From assembly GCF_008245225.1 (NCBI RefSeq), contig NZ_VTAW01000003.1, positions 62,001 through 126,000 of the forward strand: a stretch of DNA of 64,000 bases, given 5' to 3'. Positions 17,570 through 26,996 of the stretch are shown piece after piece. Each line of letters opens with the position of its first letter. Within the stretch, counting starts at the first letter, position 1. A program made the position numbers and the translations under genes. This DNA comes from Natrialba swarupiae. Its GTDB lineage: Archaea > Halobacteriota > Halobacteria > Halobacteriales > Natrialbaceae. Below the pieces are notes generated by a model, which was not told the DNA's origin, searched no databases, and saw only the letters and a list, made by a program, of their open reading frames with translations.

Positions 17570-19624
17570 ATGGACCTCGAGTCGATTCCGGGCGTCGGCG
17601 AGAAGACGGCCCGTGCGCTGGCCGAACTCGACGACCCCGAGCGGGCGCTGCGGACCGGCGACGTGGCGACGATCGCGAGCGCGCCGGGAATCCCCCAGGG
17701 ACGAGCGGCCAGGATCGCCCGCGGCGCGATTCGTCGGGAACACGACGATCCAGGCGGGTTTCTCGCGACCGACCGCGCCCGCGAGATCTACCGTGATCTG
17801 CTCGGGTTGTTCGCCGATCGCACGGTCACCGACTACGCCGCCCAGCGCCTCGAGACGTTCTACCCGAGTCCGCGCCGGTCGCGAATCGAGGAGGTCCGCG
17901 AGTTCGCCCGCGAGGCGCTCGAGCGCAACCCCGACGACGAGATCCTCGAGGCGCTCCGTGGCGTCGAACCGCTCGAGAGCCCGGGCGACGTCCGCGTCCG
18001 CGAGCGGTGTCTGGCGACGACCGACGCCGAACGGTACAGCGAGGCTCGTGAGGCGATACCGGAGCTCTCTGTGGAGGTCGTCGAGGACGCCCAGGGACTG
18101 GCCGAACTCGCCCGGGGGTACTCGACGGTGATCGCCATCGACGAGTCGTTCGCCGGCGTCACCGTCGAGGGCGACGTCCGGGTGAGAGCCGATGCACTCG
18201 AGGAGCCCGCCGAGATCGTCCCAGAGCGTCCGCTGGCCTTTTTCGCGCGAAACCGCGATCCGATCGCTGCAGCCGTCGCCGTCCACCGGACGGCCGGGAT
18301 GGAAACTGACTGTGACCTCGACGCACTCGAGGACGCCCTCTCTCGGCTCGAGGCGGACGGTACGGTTGCGGGGGACGACGAACTCGATCGGCTTGCGATT
18401 GCGGTCGACGACCTCGACGCGGCGGTCGGCACGGCCGAGAGCGTCGCGAACGACCACCTGCGTGAGGCGATCCGCGAGGAAGACGTCACGATCGAAGGGT
18501 CGGACCTGCTCTCGCTGGTCGAACGTGGCGCGGGCATCGACTCGCTGCTCTCGCGGGAGCTGGCCGACGAGTACGCGGCGGCCGTCGAGGCGGCTCGCGA
18601 GCACCTGATCGAGGCGCTCTCGCTCGATCAGGGCGAAGCCGAGGTCGCCCGCCGGATCTTCGGCGATGAGCCGACGTTTCCGGTCGAGCGCGAGGACGAG
18701 CCGCTCTCCCGGCTGCGCGAGGAGCTGACCGCCGCGAAAGAACGCCGGGCGGGCCGACTCAAACGCGACCTCGCGGCCGACCTCGCCGACCAGCGCGGGG
18801 CCGTCCGCCAGCTCGTCCGGGACGCACTCGAACTCGACGTCGAACTCGCGGTCGCGCGCTTCGCCGACGACTTCGGCTGTACGATGCCGGCGTTCGGCTG
18901 GGACCGAGACGACGAATCGGATACGGCCCCTCCCCACGCTGGATTCGAGATCGAGGGCGGTCGATCCCCGTTGCTCGACGAGCCGCGGTCGGCGATCGAT
19001 CCCGTCGATTACGACGTCTCGGGCGTCACCCTGCTCTCGGGGGTCAACAGCGGCGGGAAGACCTCAACGCTCGATCTGGTCGCGAGCGTCGTCGTCCTCG
19101 CACACATGGGCCTCCCCGTTCCGGCCGACCGGGTGCGGTTGCGCCGGTTCGACGCGTTGCACTACCACGCGAAGACCCAGGGGACGCTCGATGCCGGCGC
19201 GTTCGAGTCGACCGTCCGGGAGTTCGCCACGCTCGCCGAACGCGGTGCGGGCTCGCTCGTCCTCGTCGACGAACTCGAGAGCATCACCGAACCCGGCGCG
19301 TCGGCGAAGATCATCGCCGGCATCCTCGAGGCACTCGACGAGAACGGCGCGACGGCGGTGTTCGTCTCCCACCTCGCGGGCGAGATCAGGGAGACAGCCG
19401 GCTTCGACGTGGCCGTCGACGGTATCGAAGCGGTCGGGCTGGTCGACGGCGACCTCGAGGTAAACCGCTCGCCGGTCAAAGATCACCTCGCTCGCTCGAC
19501 CCCGGAGTTGATCGTCGAGAAGCTGGCGACCGAAGCCGGCGAGGGGGTGGCGGCCAACGGCGGCACGGTTCCGGGCGACGGCCCGCCGCAGTTTTACGAT
19601 CGGTTGCTCGAGAAGTTCGAGTGA
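17570..19624 (+). CDS. mutS5b: MutS-family ATPase with N-terminal HhH domain (MutS5b)
   Basis: The 684-residue protein opens with helix-hairpin-helix DNA-binding motifs (SIPGVGEKTARAL and SAPGIPQGRAARI). It follows with MutS core/lever helices and ends in the MutS ATPase domain: Walker A SGVNSGGKTS near residue 490 and Walker B LVLVDELESI near 565. The mismatch-recognition domain I of MutS1 is absent, so it belongs to the MutS2/MutS5-like branch called MutS5b in haloarchaea. Its role is probably in recombination or branched-DNA handling rather than classical mismatch repair. It lies upstream of an Orc1/Cdc6 gene. Confidence 0.85.
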   Translation: MDLESIPGVGEKTARALAELDDPERALRTGDVATIASAPGIPQGRAARIARGAIRREHDDPGGFLATDRAREIYRDLLGLFADRTVTDYAAQRLETFYPSPRRSRIEEVREFAREALERNPDDEILEALRGVEPLESPGDVRVRERCLATTDAERYSEAREAIPELSVEVVEDAQGLAELARGYSTVIAIDESFAGVTVEGDVRVRADALEEPAEIVPERPLAFFARNRDPIAAAVAVHRTAGMETDCDLDALEDALSRLEADGTVAGDDELDRLAIAVDDLDAAVGTAESVANDHLREAIREEDVTIEGSDLLSLVERGAGIDSLLSRELADEYAAAVEAAREHLIEALSLDQGEAEVARRIFGDEPTFPVEREDEPLSRLREELTAAKERRAGRLKRDLAADLADQRGAVRQLVRDALELDVELAVARFADDFGCTMPAFGWDRDDESDTAPPHAGFEIEGGRSPLLDEPRSAIDPVDYDVSGVTLLSGVNSGGKTSTLDLVASVVVLAHMGLPVPADRVRLRRFDALHYHAKTQGTLDAGAFESTVREFATLAERGAGSLVLVDELESITEPGASAKIIAGILEALDENGATAVFVSHLAGEIRETAGFDVAVDGIEAVGLVDGDLEVNRSPVKDHLARSTPELIVEKLATEAGEGVAANGGTVPGDGPPQFYDRLLEKFE

Positions 19625-19810
19625 GTTGCCGTCGACTCGAACGGAAGTGGTTGTGAGATAGTTCGCCGTGCACGTACCGGACCGTTTACGACGGCGGTTC
19701 ACGTCGGACGGTTCGACCCGGCCGACTCGAGCGCGGAACCGCCGGGTCGAACTCGCCGAAGACGTGTACCCTGCGAACAACTAAGTAGCTTCGACAGCGT
19801 GGTGAAAGTG

Positions 19811-20941
19811 ATGGCAGACGACCCCGAAGGGGGGATGTTGTCGTGGGACGAGTCCGTGTTCAGAAACGAACACGTCTTCGAGATCGACTACGTTCCCGAG
19901 ACGTTCAAACACCGCGAGAGCCAGACTGAGAGCCTGACGTACGCGCTTCGTCCGGCCGTTCGGGGCTCGCGGCCGTTGAACGTGATGGTTCGGGGGCCGC
20001 CGGGGACCGGAAAGACCACCTCGATTCAGAAACTGTTCGACGAAATCGGTGCCCAGACCAGCGAGATCCGAACCATTCGCGTTAACTGTCAGGTCAACGC
20101 CACACGGTACTCGGTGTTCTCGCGGCTGTTCGAGGGTACCTTCGACTACGAACCGCCCTCGTCGGGGATCTCGTTCAAGAAGCTGTTCGGCCAGATCGCC
20201 GAAAAACTGGTCGAGGAGGACAGGGTGTTAGTCGTCGCACTCGACGACGTCAACTACCTCTTTTACGAGAACGAGGCCTCCGACACGCTGTACTCGCTGT
20301 TGCGCGCCCACGAGGAGTACCCCGGCGCGAAGATCGGCGTCATCGTCGTCTCCTCCGATCCCTCACTCGACGTGATCGACGAACTCGACTCGCGGGTCCA
20401 GAGCGTCTTCCGCCCCGAGGACGTCTACTTTCCCGTCTACGACAGCCCCGAGATCGTCGACATCCTCGACGAGCGGGTCCGACGCGGGTTCAACGACGGC
20501 GTCATCTCACGAGAGACCCTCGAGTACGTCGCCGACCTCACCGCCGACAGCGGCGACCTCCGAGTCGGGATCGACCTGCTCCGACGAGCCGGGCTGAACG
20601 CCGAGATGCGCGCGAGTCGCACCGTCGAACGCCAGGACGTCGAGGACGCCTACGAGAAGTCGAAGTACATCAACCTCTCGCGGTCGCTGTCGGGACTCGC
20701 CGACACCGAACGCACGCTGCTCGAGGTGATCGCCCACCGTGACGGCGACCAGGCCGGCGACGTCTACGAGACGTTCCACGAGCGGACCGACCTCGGCTAC
20801 ACGCGCTACTCCGAAATCGTCAACAAACTCGACCAGCTCGGGCTGATCGACGCCGAGTACACGGAGGTCGACGGGCGCGGCCGCTCGCGATCGCTGTCGC
20901 TGTCTTACGAACGCGACGCCGTTCTGGATCGCCTCGAGTAG
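19811..20941 (+). CDS. Orc1/Cdc6-type AAA+ protein
   Basis: The 376-residue origin-recognition family ATPase has Walker A GPPGTGKTTS at about residues 65-74, Walker B LVVALDDVNYLF with DD rather than DE, a sensor-2 type GDLRVGIDLLRRA segment and a C-terminal winged helix (YTRYSEIVNKLDQLGLI). The ATG at 19811 (MADDPEGG) is preferred over the GTG four codons upstream. No AT-rich unwinding stretch or repeated origin box was found in the 186 nt upstream, so this looks like one of the orphan Orc paralogues rather than an origin-linked initiator. The neighbours are mutS5b and a small coiled-coil gene. Confidence 0.88.
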   Translation: MADDPEGGMLSWDESVFRNEHVFEIDYVPETFKHRESQTESLTYALRPAVRGSRPLNVMVRGPPGTGKTTSIQKLFDEIGAQTSEIRTIRVNCQVNATRYSVFSRLFEGTFDYEPPSSGISFKKLFGQIAEKLVEEDRVLVVALDDVNYLFYENEASDTLYSLLRAHEEYPGAKIGVIVVSSDPSLDVIDELDSRVQSVFRPEDVYFPVYDSPEIVDILDERVRRGFNDGVISRETLEYVADLTADSGDLRVGIDLLRRAGLNAEMRASRTVERQDVEDAYEKSKYINLSRSLSGLADTERTLLEVIAHRDGDQAGDVYETFHERTDLGYTRYSEIVNKLDQLGLIDAEYTEVDGRGRSRSLSLSYERDAVLDRLE

Positions 20942-20950
20942 CGTGTCAGG

Positions 20951-21217
20951 TCAGGCCTGCTCGAGTCCCGTTCGGTACTCCTCGGCTCGCTCGAGCGCCC
21001 GGTCTAGTTGGGTTTCTACGTCACCGGTGGCTCGTCTGCGGGCTTGTCGAAGCGTGTTGAGGTGTTCGTCGAACACGGCGTGATCCGGATCGGCGTCGTC
21101 GGACGCGTACTCGGCGAACGCGGCGGCCGTCTCGCGCAGATCCTCGCGCACGTCGTCGTCCGCCCGTTCGACCGCGTTCTCGAGTTCGGTCCGGGCCTGC
21201 CTGAGTTCCTGGGACAT
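20951..21217 (-). CDS. Small haloarchaeal helical protein (DUF7553-like), 88 aa
   Basis: The protein is nearly all helix and strongly charged: MSQELRQARTELENAVERAD ... LRQARRRATGDVETQLDRALERAEEYRTGLEQA. It has heptad-like spacing, so a coiled coil or helical bundle is likely. It resembles a small conserved haloarchaeal family provisionally called DUF7553. It converges with the orc gene, and its start lies 139 nt from the divergent MinD-fusion gene. The function is unknown. Confidence 0.7.
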   Translation of the reverse strand: MSQELRQARTELENAVERADDDVREDLRETAAAFAEYASDDADPDHAVFDEHLNTLRQARRRATGDVETQLDRALERAEEYRTGLEQA

Positions 21218-21356
21218 ACCCCGACCGACCACGACCTCGTTGATAACGGTTGGGCGGACAGGAGCCACGTCGGCATCGTGGCGGGCGACGAGCACAGCCG
21301 AACCGGCACCGAGCCACGCCCGCACATTCAAATGGGAAGGGGCGGCCAGTGGCGGC

Positions 21357-22646
21357 ATGATCGCCATCGCCGGTGCGAAAGGTGGATGTGGAAAGACGAC
21401 GGTGACGGCCGGCCTCGCCGAGGCGTTCGCCCGCGCGGGGGAACAGACGATCGCCGTCGACGCGGATCGCCAGCTCCCGAACCTCCACGTCGTCGCCGAC
21501 GTCGACCGAACGCCGACGCTCGCGGACACCGTCGACGAAGGCATCGATTCGTCGATCCAGCCCCTTCCCGGCGGAGTCGACGCCAGCGTCCTCACCGCCC
21601 CGAAGTCGTCGGATCGGGTCGACCTCGAGGCAGCGTTCGGTCGCCTCGCTCGCGTGGACGCACGCGTCCTCCTCGACTGTCCATCCGGCGCGGGACCGGA
21701 CGTCACCGATCCGCTCTGTGCGGCCGACCGGGTCGTCGTCGTAACGACGAACACCGAGCGCAGCCGACGGGCATCGCGGCGAACGATCGAGATGGCTCGT
21801 CGACTCGAGGTCCCCGTCGCTGGCGCCGTCGTGACGAGAAGCGACGGCGTGACTGGTGCGGTCGAATCCAGCCTCGGCGTTCCCGTCCTCGGAACGGTCC
21901 CCGAGCGCGACGATCCCCTCGCGGCCGATGGAGTTCGTGAGGCGTTCGACGCCGTCGCCGGCACACTGCGCGGGGACGAACCCACGAAAGTTTCCCGCCA
22001 CGACGTCGAATCCGACGGTGATCGGCTTCCGACCGGAATCCGGCCGGTCGATACGGCACTCGGCGGCGGCGTCTCTGCCGGTTCGGTCGTCGCGCTGACC
22101 GCCGATCCGGCGAGCCAGTCCGAACACCTCCTCGCGGACGTCGCGAAGACGCGAGGAACGCTCTATCTGACGACGAACCGGTCGAAACGGAACGTCGAGC
22201 GCGGGTTCGCGTCGGCGGCCGACGGTGCCACGCCGACGATTCGGCGCGTCACCGGATCGAACCGACTCGAGGACGCCACGGAGCTGATCGCGACGCTCCC
22301 CGACGGTGCGAACCTCGTCGTCGACTCGATGGATCCGCTCGAACGGACCGACCACGAGGCCTACCTCGGGTTTCTGAACACGCTCGTCGACGAAATCGCT
22401 GACTCCGGCGGCCTCGCCGTGCTCCACTGTCTGTCGGACGATCCCGTGCCCGACCATCGGTCGACGACGATGCAGCTGGTCGACGCGGTCGCGACGCTTC
22501 GAACGTTCACCGGTGCCACCACTGGCGGCGTCGAACACGCGCTCTCGCTTCCGAAACTGCGAGAACGGCGCTTTACCGAGACGGTCGACCTCGATCTCGG
22601 GCGGTCCGCGACGGACGTTCGGATCGAGCCGGGCGAGATCCGGTAG
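21357..22646 (+). CDS. MinD/ParA-type ATPase fused to a degenerate RecA/KaiC-like domain
   Basis: This is a 429-residue two-domain protein. Residues 1 to about 215 are a deviant-Walker ATPase (AGAKGGCGKTT at the N-terminus, then ARVLLDCPSGAG), the fold used by MinD and ParA for membrane or nucleoid positioning. From about residue 223 a KaiC/RadA-like domain begins with LPTGIRPVDTALGGGVSAGSVVALT, but where a P-loop would follow it reads ADPASQSEHLL, so nucleotide binding there is probably lost. The gene converges with a second MinD-type gene (22680-23372), leaving 33 nt between stop codons. The partners and cargo are unknown. Confidence 0.8.
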   Translation: MIAIAGAKGGCGKTTVTAGLAEAFARAGEQTIAVDADRQLPNLHVVADVDRTPTLADTVDEGIDSSIQPLPGGVDASVLTAPKSSDRVDLEAAFGRLARVDARVLLDCPSGAGPDVTDPLCAADRVVVVTTNTERSRRASRRTIEMARRLEVPVAGAVVTRSDGVTGAVESSLGVPVLGTVPERDDPLAADGVREAFDAVAGTLRGDEPTKVSRHDVESDGDRLPTGIRPVDTALGGGVSAGSVVALTADPASQSEHLLADVAKTRGTLYLTTNRSKRNVERGFASAADGATPTIRRVTGSNRLEDATELIATLPDGANLVVDSMDPLERTDHEAYLGFLNTLVDEIADSGGLAVLHCLSDDPVPDHRSTTMQLVDAVATLRTFTGATTGGVEHALSLPKLRERRFTETVDLDLGRSATDVRIEPGEIR

Positions 22647-22679
22647 CGACGACAGATGCGATCGAATGCGCTAACGACG

Positions 22680-23372
22680 TCAGCGCCGACCGACCCCGAT
22701 CCCCGATCGGTCACACCGCTCGATCGTTCGTGCGACGCGCTCGAACGCCTCGAGTACCGTCGCCTTCGGGCGAACGTCCCGAACGGGTTTTCCGACTCGC
22801 CGAGCGTCTTCGATCGACGACCGCTCCGCCAGCACCGTAACGGGCGCTTGGAACGTCGCCTCGACGCGGTCCGTGATCCGTTCGCTCTCGGCGCTCGAGC
22901 GATTGAGGACGACGGCGGCGACCGGCGTCTCGAGGTCGAGTGCGAGCTCTCGGGTCCGGAACGCGTCGGTCAGCGCCGATCGGTCCGGAGTCGTCACGAG
23001 GACTGTGAGGTCGGCACAGTGGAGGACGGTGCCGACGTCCCGTGCGAGGCCGGCCGGACAGTCGACGACGACGTGGTCGGACTCACGTTCGAGTCGACGG
23101 ACCGCCGGTATCAGTTCGGAGACGTCGGCGGCCCGCGCGCCGGCGAGCGTTCGTCCGCACGAGAGAACTCGTGTCGACCCGACCGGTTCGACCGCGTCGA
23201 TCGGATCGACCCGCCCGGCGAGCACCTCGTGGAGTCCCGGTCCGTCGCCCTGCGGGAGGTCGGCCGTCGAGAGGTCGGCGTCGACGGCGACCCCCTCGAG
23301 TTCGCGGGCGAGATTGAGTGCGACCGTCGACTTGCCGACGCCGCCTTTGCCGCCGGCGACCGCGACGATCAT
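22680..23372 (-). CDS. MinD/ParA-family ATPase
   Basis: The 230-residue P-loop ATPase starts directly with MIVAVAGGKGGVGKST, the deviant Walker A of MinD/ParA. It keeps VVDCPAGLARDVG (Walker B region) and switch-type residues. It lacks a visible C-terminal amphipathic membrane-targeting helix. Its ATG overlaps the stop codon of the 23369-23740 gene, so the two are translationally coupled. Haloarchaeal MinD homologues position motility and chemosensory structures; whether this copy does so cannot be told from sequence. Confidence 0.85.
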   Translation of the reverse strand: MIVAVAGGKGGVGKSTVALNLARELEGVAVDADLSTADLPQGDGPGLHEVLAGRVDPIDAVEPVGSTRVLSCGRTLAGARAADVSELIPAVRRLERESDHVVVDCPAGLARDVGTVLHCADLTVLVTTPDRSALTDAFRTRELALDLETPVAAVVLNRSSAESERITDRVEATFQAPVTVLAERSSIEDARRVGKPVRDVRPKATVLEAFERVARTIERCDRSGIGVGRR

Positions 23373-23740
23373 CCGTCGGTAGGGGTGCCGACGGTCCGCC
23401 GAGACGGCGCGTGATCCTCGAGTCCGGCAAGCACCGCTTCCGGAACTTGGCGCTCACCGTCGTCCGGTCGTCTCGCAGTGACGAGTTTGACCGGTTCCGC
23501 AGTCGGCTCGGTCGGCGTCGCGAACCCGAACCCGCGACGCCGGCCCGGCTCGACGACGCCTTCCCAGCATCCGTCGGTCCACTCCGCCGGCCTGGCTCCG
23601 TCTCGCCGTGGCGGCCACGTCGGTCCGTCGAGGCGGCTCGAGAGCCGAATCAGCTGTCTCGTCGTTCGCGTGTTCGTGACGAGGCCCCTGACGAGCGTGA
23701 CGCCGTCGCGGCGATCCGTCTCCGTCTCCAGTTCGACCAT
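23369..23740 (-). CDS. Hypothetical protein coupled to MinD ATPase, 123 aa
   Basis: The 123-residue soluble protein (MVELETETDRRDGVTLVRGL) has an N-terminal beta-rich half (RGLVTNTRTTRQLIRLSSRL). In the middle it has a Trp/Arg-rich segment (DGPTWPPRRDGARPAEW), and its tail is acidic to basic. The start is set at the ATG at 23740. The stop codon overlaps the ATG of the MinD gene (ATGA), which predicts matched expression and suggests a partner or regulator of that ATPase. A family label such as DUF7857 is possible but unsure. Confidence 0.65.
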   Translation of the reverse strand: MVELETETDRRDGVTLVRGLVTNTRTTRQLIRLSSRLDGPTWPPRRDGARPAEWTDGCWEGVVEPGRRRGFGFATPTEPTAEPVKLVTARRPDDGERQVPEAVLAGLEDHAPSRRTVGTPTDG

Positions 23741-23989
23741 AGCCGGCCTGGCCGCTCGATCCGACTTAAACCCGCGGCTCACGGCACGCTCGAGAGGGGT
23801 TCTTCGACCGAACGCGAGCGACCACAGCTCGGTCTCGACTCGTGCGTTCGTATCCCCTCCTCAGACGGTCGCGTAAAAACCCTCCTCGAGGTCCGGTCCC
23901 GACCGACATTCGTTCGTCGTGAGACCGGTTCGAGAAATCGGAACCGGAATACTTGGTCCTCGGTGACGGAGAGTCGAGCGGTGCTAGCA

Positions 23990-24394
23990 ATGAACGCGCT
24001 AGATCGCTTCCGAGCGGCTGGTGGACCGAACACGCCCCGTCGCGCGTTGCTCGGCGCGCTCGCGGGTGCAGTCGGACTCGCGGGAACGGCCTCGGCACAG
24101 GACGACGGAGCTGTCCAGACGCGGGGCTGTCGCGACGAGGAACTGACCCTCGAGGACTGGTCGACCGGCGCGGTGACGGTGCGGGCGTGTCCGGGATCGG
24201 GCGGGCGCGTGACCGTCGACGTCAGCGGACAGGTCTCCGACCAGCGGTACGTCTCGAGTACGATCGGACTACCCTCGAGTGCAGACGTCTACGTTCCGGG
24301 TGGGGAGTCGCGGACGCTGTGGTATACCGGGACCCTCCGGCACTTCTCGTGTTCGAACGCGGCGCTCAACGTCGGTATCGTCAACCGGCAGTGA
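23990..24394 (+). CDS. Tat-exported small secreted protein, 134 aa
   Basis: The N-terminus has a twin-arginine pattern (NTPRRALLGALAGAVGLAG) followed by TASA and then QDDG, a normal signal-peptidase site. Export through the Tat pathway is therefore likely. The mature part is about 95 residues of beta-type sequence with three Cys (CRDEEL, VRACPG, FSCSNAAL). The function is unknown. The ATG at 23990 is chosen because it gives a signal peptide of normal length; the open frame extends far upstream without good codon usage. Confidence 0.7.
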   Translation: MNALDRFRAAGGPNTPRRALLGALAGAVGLAGTASAQDDGAVQTRGCRDEELTLEDWSTGAVTVRACPGSGGRVTVDVSGQVSDQRYVSSTIGLPSSADVYVPGGESRTLWYTGTLRHFSCSNAALNVGIVNRQ

Positions 24395-24481
24395 TAGCCA
24401 CGGGGCCACCGTCTTCGGCGAACGATAGCACTATCCTCGGCTGTCCAAAACGCTTTCGGACGACCCTCGGTGTGTGTCGGT

Positions 24482-26710
24482 ATGAACGGAATTCGGGCGG
24501 TCGACGCCCTCAAGATCGTACACCCCAGTGACCCCCAGCTCTCCCCGAACGGCGAACGGGTCGCGTTCGTCGAGCGAACGGCCGAGGACGATTCGACGAC
24601 GACCGCGACGGTCCACGTCGTCCCGGTCGGCGGCGACGAGGCGACCCAGTTTACCGCCACGGACGGGGTTGACAGTCAGCCGCGGTGGAGTCCAGACGGC
24701 GACCGGCTAGCGTTTGTCAGTACACGCGGCGAGAACGACCGCCAGCAGATCTGGCTTCTCCCGACCGACGGCGGCGAAGCGCGACGAGTGACGTCGGTCG
24801 TCGGCGGCGTGGACGACCTCGAGTGGAGTCCGGACGGCTCTCGTCTGCTGTTCTCCCAGCGCGTGACGGCGGACGACCGTGAGACCGGCAGGGACCACGC
24901 CGTTTCTCCCGACTACGAGTTCGAGCCGCCAGACCCCCGCGTGATCGACCGAATGATCTACCGCGCCGACACCGAGTACGCCGACGGCCGACGCCGCCAC
25001 GTCTACGTCCTCGACGTCGAGCGGGCGCTCGAGGCCGAGCGCAGTTCGACCGGCGTGGGAACGGTCCGTGACGACGGAGACGGAACCGGCGAGGACGCCG
25101 ATAGCGACGGGGACGACAGTAACGGTGACGGCGCGATCACCCGTCTGACCGACGGCGACGCCGATTACGTCCTCCCTACCTGGGGGGACGACCGGACGGT
25201 CTACTACGCGAGCAAGGTCGGCGAACGGCCGGACGACTCGCTGACGTACGAACTCGTCGAACACGACGTCGAGCGCGACGAGACGGAGGCGTTTACCCGG
25301 ACGACCGGCTGGCTCTCGGGGCTCGAGACGACGACCGACGGCCCGGTTGCCTTCGAGTACACCCCCGAAGAGCGGGCGTCGATGCGCCAGACGGAGATCC
25401 GCGTTCACGACCGCGAGAGTGGGACGGAGACCACGCCGACCGAACCGCTGGACCGGACGGTCGGCCACCGCTGTCGGTTCGAGTGGGCTCCCGACGGGGA
25501 AACCCTCTACTTCACGACGCCCGATACGGGTTCGCGGGTGTTGTGGTCGGTGCCGGGTGACGCGACCGAGAAACCGACCCGGATCTACGGCGAGGACGTC
25601 CCCGTCGAGGACTTTTCGGTCGGCCGCGACGCCGTCGCGGTCGTCCAGAGCGAGTGGGACCACCCCGGCGACGTCTTCGTCACGACCCGCCGCGGCGCTG
25701 AGACCCACCGACTGACTCGAGTGAACGGTGAGTATCTCGACGGCCGGGCGGTTCGTCGACCCGAGGAGGTGTGGTTCGCCGTCGACGACGGGGGCGGCGA
25801 GGAGTCGACTGCTCTCGAGAGTAGCGAACGAGACGGCGACGGGACCCGACGCGAGGAGGACGACAATCGGGTTCAGGGGTGGATCCTCACGCCGCCGGAA
25901 TTCGACGCCGACGCCTCGCCCGGTGAGACGTACCCGTTGATCGTCGAGATCCACGGCGGGCCTCACGCGCAGTGGACGACGGCGGGGACGATGTGGCACG
26001 AGTTCCAGACGCTCGCCGCACGCGGGTACGTCGTCTTCTGGTGTAACCCGCGAGGGTCGACCGGCTACGGCGAGGCCCACGCGACCGCGATCGACCGCGA
26101 CTGGGGTCGGGTCACCCTGGCGGACGTCCTCGCCGGCGTCGAGACCGTCTGCGAGTGGGAGTACGTCGACGACTCCGAGGTGTTCGTCACCGGCGGTAGC
26201 TTCGGCGGGTTCATGACCGCGTGGGCGGTCAGCCACACCGACCGCTTCCGAGCCGCGGCCGCCCAGCGTGGCGTCTACGATCTCACGGGCTTTTACGGCT
26301 CGACGGACGCGTTCCACCTCCTCGAGGGTGATTTCGACACGACCCCCTGGGAGGAACCCGAATTCCTCTGGGAGCAATCGCCGGTGTCGAACATCCCCGA
26401 CGTGGAGACGCCGACGCTCGTGTTGCACTCGGATCGGGACTACCGGACGCCCGCGAACACCGCGGAACTGTTCTACCTCGGCTTGCAGAAACACGGCGTC
26501 GATACCCGACTCGTCCGCTATCCGCGGGAGGGCCACGAACTCTCCCGGTCGGGCGAACCGACCCACGTCGTCGACCGGATCGAGCGGATCGTCCGCTGGT
26601 TCGACGGCTACTCCGAGCACCACGACGCGCCGCCCGCACTCGAGTGCGACCGAGACGACGGTCTCTCGAACCTCTCTGATGGGCGGTCGTCGAGCGGCGA
26701 TCTGTCCTGA
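24482..26710 (+). CDS. S9 family prolyl oligopeptidase / acylaminoacyl peptidase-like
   Basis: The 742-residue protein has an N-terminal WD40-like beta-propeller (repeated SPDGDRLAFVSTR, SPDGSRLLFSQ and APDGETLYFTT blades) and a C-terminal alpha/beta hydrolase. The nucleophile is in GGSFGGF (Ser573). The acid is in the SDRDYRTPANTAE segment and the His in YPREGHELSR. The propeller carries long acidic insertions at about 190-215 and 440-460, a haloarchaeal habit. It cleaves short peptides, probably in the cytoplasm since no signal peptide is seen. Confidence 0.92.
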   Translation: MNGIRAVDALKIVHPSDPQLSPNGERVAFVERTAEDDSTTTATVHVVPVGGDEATQFTATDGVDSQPRWSPDGDRLAFVSTRGENDRQQIWLLPTDGGEARRVTSVVGGVDDLEWSPDGSRLLFSQRVTADDRETGRDHAVSPDYEFEPPDPRVIDRMIYRADTEYADGRRRHVYVLDVERALEAERSSTGVGTVRDDGDGTGEDADSDGDDSNGDGAITRLTDGDADYVLPTWGDDRTVYYASKVGERPDDSLTYELVEHDVERDETEAFTRTTGWLSGLETTTDGPVAFEYTPEERASMRQTEIRVHDRESGTETTPTEPLDRTVGHRCRFEWAPDGETLYFTTPDTGSRVLWSVPGDATEKPTRIYGEDVPVEDFSVGRDAVAVVQSEWDHPGDVFVTTRRGAETHRLTRVNGEYLDGRAVRRPEEVWFAVDDGGGEESTALESSERDGDGTRREEDDNRVQGWILTPPEFDADASPGETYPLIVEIHGGPHAQWTTAGTMWHEFQTLAARGYVVFWCNPRGSTGYGEAHATAIDRDWGRVTLADVLAGVETVCEWEYVDDSEVFVTGGSFGGFMTAWAVSHTDRFRAAAAQRGVYDLTGFYGSTDAFHLLEGDFDTTPWEEPEFLWEQSPVSNIPDVETPTLVLHSDRDYRTPANTAELFYLGLQKHGVDTRLVRYPREGHELSRSGEPTHVVDRIERIVRWFDGYSEHHDAPPALECDRDDGLSNLSDGRSSSGDLS

Positions 26711-26795
26711 AACGCGCTCGAGGCTGTCACGTTGACCAGTTGCAGTTCGTGAACGACGGGACAACCACTACGGCTCTCGAAGCCGAACTGAGATC

Positions 26796-26996
26796 ATGGA
26801 CAAGAACGTTGGCGGACCCGCTCGGCTGCTTCGGTTCGTCATCGGTGCAACGTTGCTCACGTTCGGATACCGAAACCGGGACCGGACGATCGGAACCATC
26901 GCGTTTCTCTGCGGGAGTGATCTCTTCGCGACGGCGGTCATCCAGCGGTGCCCGGTCAACGCGGTGTTCGGAATCGACACCTGCGGAACTGACTGA
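26796..26996 (+). CDS. DUF2892 (YgaP-like) small membrane protein, 66 aa
   Basis: MDKNVGGPARLLRFVIGATLLTFGY starts the protein, with a second span IGTIAFLCGSDLFATAVIQRCPVNAVFG. This two-span layout with N-x2-G-x2-x-R-x2-R at the start and C-P-x-N at the end is the YgaP transmembrane family DUF2892. The function is unknown; in some bacteria the domain is fused to rhodanese. The stop codon TGA is the first three bases of a palindromic element. Confidence 0.85.
   Translation: MDKNVGGPARLLRFVIGATLLTFGYRNRDRTIGTIAFLCGSDLFATAVIQRCPVNAVFGIDTCGTD

Noticed and set aside
17491-18937. Upstream extension of the SagB-like frame by 482 codons
   Set aside because: It runs antisense through MutS5b. The family start lies at the GTG at 17491.
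19625-19810. Replication origin next to the Orc1/Cdc6 gene
   Set aside because: No AT-rich unwinding region, no repeated origin-box motif and no G-tract were visible upstream of the gene.
24707-26764. 685-codon minus-strand ORF opposite the S9 peptidase
   Set aside because: The plus strand encodes a clear peptidase with catalytic motifs. The opposite frame has no recognisable domain and Arg/Val/Asp-biased composition.
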